A stretch of DNA of 7,713 nucleotides from contig VGPB01000089.1 of NCBI GenBank assembly GCA_016875695.1, positions 1 to 7,713 on the forward strand, read 5' to 3'. Of the stretch, positions 6,026 to 7,713 are shown one piece after another (the first letter of the stretch is position 1; each line of letters begins with the position of its first letter). Both the position numbers and the translations under genes were made by a program. The notes beneath the pieces are model-generated. The model was not told the origin of the DNA, made no database searches, and saw nothing but the letters and a program-made list of their open reading frames with translations. Source of the stretch: Chloroflexota bacterium (GTDB taxonomy: Bacteria > Chloroflexota > Dehalococcoidia > UBA2979).

Positions 6026-6312
6026 GTCGTCCTCACGGTGCCGCGCACTCGATGCCCTGATTGATGCACGGTACACACGCTGTCGCGACGCCCGGAGTCC
6101 GGGTCGCCCCCGCCTCGGCGAATGCTGGCGTGGCTCAGCGTGGACCGATGATCGCCGCCGCCGGCCACACGGGCCGGTCGGCGCGCACCACCTTCGCTAC
6201 ACTCGTGACCGAGCGGCGCTCCGCGAGCATGCACCGATTCTAGAAGCCCCCCGCCCGCCCGGGCAACGCACCCGGCGCGCCGGCCCGGCGCGGCCAGCAA
6301 AAGGAAGCCCCG
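6026..6312. other. Divergent spacer between cimA and the small plus-strand membrane gene
   Basis: This spacer of nearly 300 nt should hold the cimA promoter, but no convincing -35/-10 pair was found on either strand. It contains one hairpin, CCCGG (6091-6095)/CCGGG (6099-6103), extended by GCGA (6085-6088)/TCGC (6104-6107) with a 2-nt bulge, in the cimA leader about 60-80 nt before its start. No T run follows. No T-box, leader peptide with isoleucine codons or riboswitch was recognised. Short open frames here look like chance. Confidence 0.4.
6031..6034 (-). promoter_or_regulatory. Ribosome binding site deciding the cimA start
   Basis: GAGG on the minus strand lies 5 nt before ATG 6025. The upstream in-frame GTG (6076) has no comparable site, so the shorter protein beginning MSKRASQVLLYDTTLRDG is preferred. 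Confidence 0.6.
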
Positions 6313-6522
6313 ATGGCTGCCCGCGCCGTCCCCATCGTCGTGCTCGCCGTCCACCTCGGCCTCGGCGTCGTCCGCTACGCGGCCGGCGGTCTGATTGCGC
6401 TGCCCTCGGGCGTGCTGCTGCTCATGGCGGTCTGGCTTTCCCTCGGCGCGCTCGGCGTCTGGCGCGCCATCCGCCGCCCGCGCTGGACCTGGCTCGCCCC
6501 CGCGCTGGCGGCGGTCGCCTAG
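6313..6522 (+). CDS. Short membrane protein of unknown function, possibly truncated by a TAG codon
   Basis: This is a 69-residue protein starting at ATG 6313, with a purine-rich AAGGAAG (6301-6307) 5 nt upstream. Two hydrophobic spans are clear, residues about 5-29 (AVPIVVLAVHLGLGVVRY onward) and about 31-51 (LPSGVLLLMAVWLSLGALGVW). A basic loop (RAIRRPR) follows, and a third span begins at LAPALAAVA and stops at TAG 6520-6522. The same frame then continues with AALVTLGERVWGWTA to a second TAG (6568-6570), which would complete the third span and add a short tail. The intact product was therefore probably about 85 residues with three spans. The ribosome site and the hydrophobic pattern support a real gene. 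No family is recognised. The downstream neighbour is the broken tcmP gene, and this gene may mark the edge of the conserved chromosome before the transferred segment. Confidence 0.5.
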   Translation: MAARAVPIVVLAVHLGLGVVRYAAGGLIALPSGVLLLMAVWLSLGALGVWRAIRRPRWTWLAPALAAVA

Positions 6523-6606
6523 GCGGCGCTGGTCACGCTGGGCGAGCGGGTGTGGGGCTGGACGGCGTAGCGGTTGAGGACTTTACGAGTAATCGGCCGA
6601 ATTAGT

Positions 6607-6624
6607 CGATCATTCGCATGATTG
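6607..6624 (+). promoter_or_regulatory. Small inverted repeat just before tcmP
   Basis: CGATCAT (6607-6613), loop TCGC, ATGATTG (6618-6624), pairing over 7 bases with one G-T pair, ends 4 nt before the ATG at 6629. It lies in a local AT-rich patch that differs from the GC-rich DNA to the left. It could be an operator, or a hairpin that limits translation. No better ribosome site is seen for the gene. Confidence 0.3.
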
Positions 6625-6628
6625 TTAA

Positions 6629-7590
6629 ATGCCGAACGACACGATTTGGGAACGCTCGCCTCATACCGCGGTCAAGCACCAGATCGAACGCGGATACCTC
6701 GGTGGCTGGTTCGCCACGCTGGCATGGACTGGACGAGTGCTCTTCATCGACGGGTTTGCCGGTCCAGGTCGCTACATCGATGGCGAGGAGGGCTCTCCGA
6801 TCATTGCCCTGCGGATGGCTCTTGAACGCCCGATCTTCCAGGGCGGAAGTCGGCATGCTAGCTGCGATCGGATGCTCGTATTCGTCGAAAGCGACCGTGA
6901 GCGTTTCGCGCATCTGGAGCTGGAACTCGCGCGATTCACATTGCCGGAGCACGTGAAGGTAGGTGCCTACAACGCTGACTTCGAGGACACGCTGGCAGGT
7001 ATCCTGAGCCATGTCGAGCAGGGTCGGTTAGCCCTCGCGTTCGTGATGATTGGTTCGTTCGGCTGGACAGGCTTCCCCTTTGCACTCATCGAGCGGATTG
7101 GGAGGGAAGAACGCAGCGAGGTGTTCGTATCGTTCATGATCGAATCCGCAACAGATGGATCGAGCACCCACAGTAGGAAGCGAACTGGGATCGCCTTTTC
7201 GGCAGCAACGAGTGGCGTGAGATATCGCGACGGGGAACCGCTGATGAGCGTCGCTTCTTTTTGGTGGCGCTCTATCAGCGGCGGCTACGCGAGCCCGGGT
7301 TCCTGTACCAGTGGAAGTTCGAGCTCCGTGACGAGGGGAACCGGCCGGAGTATTACCTCGTTTACGGCTCGCAATCGCTCGACGGCCTCGTTCGCATGAA
7401 GGAGACGATGTGGAGGGTCGCCTCGGACGGGTCGTTCCGGTGCTCGGATTACGAACAGGGCCATGGCCGAATGCGTCTCGTTCTTGGCGATCCTCCAGCA
7501 ACGCTCAGCGCCCGCTTATCCCAACGGTTTGGCGGCGCCGGCGAGGTTCCCCGCAAGCCGACCCTCCGAGAGTTCACGTTGATCCCGGTG
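6629..7590 (+). pseudogene. tcmP: Three-Cys-motif partner protein (TcmP), frameshifted, with an in-frame stop, 3' end cut by an IS30-type element
   Basis: TcmP proteins are methyltransferase-fold-like accessory proteins, usually encoded beside a three-Cys-motif (phage Gp37/Gp68-like) radical-SAM-like protein. Their role is not known. The N-terminal part, from ATG 6629, shows WERSPHTAVKHQI (7-19), VLFIDGFAGPGRY (37-49), VFVESD (84-89) and FGWTGFPFALI (144-154). The family motif usually reads DPFG, but here it is GSFG (142-145). At about 7145-7149 one base is missing. The reading then moves to the -1 frame: NRWIEHPQ, a TAG stop (7174-7176), EANWDRLFGSNEW, FFLVALYQRRLREPGFLYQW, YYLVYGSQSLDGLVRMKETM, WRVASDGSFRCSD, and finally TLREFTLI near 7585, where similarity ends. 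Beyond that lies the IS30-type element. At least three lesions make function very unlikely. No partner gene is in the window. The lower GC than its neighbours suggests horizontal transfer. Confidence 0.85.
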
Positions 7591-7713
7591 AATTCAACTG
7601 GTCAGTGCAACCCCATCCGGATGCAGGGAGGTGTTGCATGGCCAGGCCGGGCCGACCCGGGATGTCCGACGAACTGCGCCAGGTGCTGTGGCGGATGTGG
7701 GCATCTGGACAGT
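7591..7713 (+). mobile_element. IS30-family insertion sequence, left end (runs off right edge)
   Basis: A transposase start of IS30 type lies at 7638, and the tcmP reading loses its family character after about 7585. The left end of the element should therefore lie between about 7585 and 7605, perhaps at the AATTCAACTGGTCAGTGCAA stretch (7591-7610). The terminal inverted repeat and target duplication cannot be confirmed because the right end is outside the window. The boundary is an inference. Confidence 0.65.
7638..7713 (+). CDS. IS30-family transposase, first 25 residues
   Basis: The ATG at 7638 follows GGGAGG (7626-7631) by 6 nt, a strong ribosome site. The product begins MARPGRPGMSDELRQVLWRM and then WASGQ before the window ends. 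The MxRPGRPG lead followed by a helix with the LWRxWxxGQ pattern is the typical start of IS30-family transposases, where this helix-turn-helix binds the terminal repeats. The DDE catalytic domain lies beyond the window, so it is not known whether the element is intact. It is inserted in the 3' part of the tcmP remnant, in the same direction. Confidence 0.85.
   Translation, partial: MARPGRPGMSDELRQVLWRMWASGQ

Noticed and set aside
6602..7012. Minus-strand frame of 136 codons opposite tcmP
   Set aside because: TcmP family motifs are on the plus strand, and this frame has no recognisable domain.
1..7713. CRISPR array, tRNA or rRNA genes
   Set aside because: No regularly spaced direct repeats and no recognisable tRNA or rRNA sequence were seen on either strand.

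Overview
The window is very GC-rich bacterial chromosome, with G or C at most third codon positions. It carries a minus-strand cobalamin salvage operon, a minus-strand citramalate synthase gene and, between and beside them, small plus-strand genes of unknown function. The right end is visibly less GC-rich and carries a broken accessory gene interrupted by an insertion sequence. The lineage cannot be fixed from this much sequence. A high-GC phylum such as Gemmatimonadota or Actinobacteriota would fit, and that is only a guess.

Left third (1-2939, minus strand, transcribed right to left): btuC (permease, GTG start), btuD (ATPase), cobO/btuR (corrinoid adenosyltransferase) and cobT (lower-ligand activation, running off the left edge). 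The genes overlap by 4, 8 and 1 nt, so this is a tightly coupled operon. Its leader carries a cobalamin riboswitch (about 3013-3150) with all the core boxes but only a short P6 hairpin. Together the genes import corrinoid, adenosylate it and begin attaching the lower ligand, with feedback from the product through the riboswitch.

Middle (3150-4260, plus strand): a good sigma70-type promoter (TTGACA, 16 nt, TATGCT at 3232-3259) drives a long leader. The leader contains a clear ydaO/yuaA-type cyclic di-AMP riboswitch (3363-3472) and then a nested hairpin. The first gene after it is a 70-residue zinc-ribbon protein of unknown function, followed by a small membrane protein interrupted by an in-frame TAG. 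Two riboswitches for different ligands therefore sit back to back in one divergent intergenic region.

Right (4406-6025, minus): cimA, (R)-citramalate synthase, the entry to a threonine-independent isoleucine route. Upstream of it on the plus strand is another small membrane ORF (6313-6522), also followed by an in-frame TAG and a coding-like tail.

Far right (6629-7713): a three-Cys-motif partner (TcmP) gene that is a pseudogene, with a 1-nt frameshift near 7147, an in-frame TAG at 7174-7176, a changed DPFG-type motif, and an IS30-family element inserted in its 3' part. The transposase of that element starts at 7638 and runs off the window. This is a small transferred, decaying island next to core metabolic genes.
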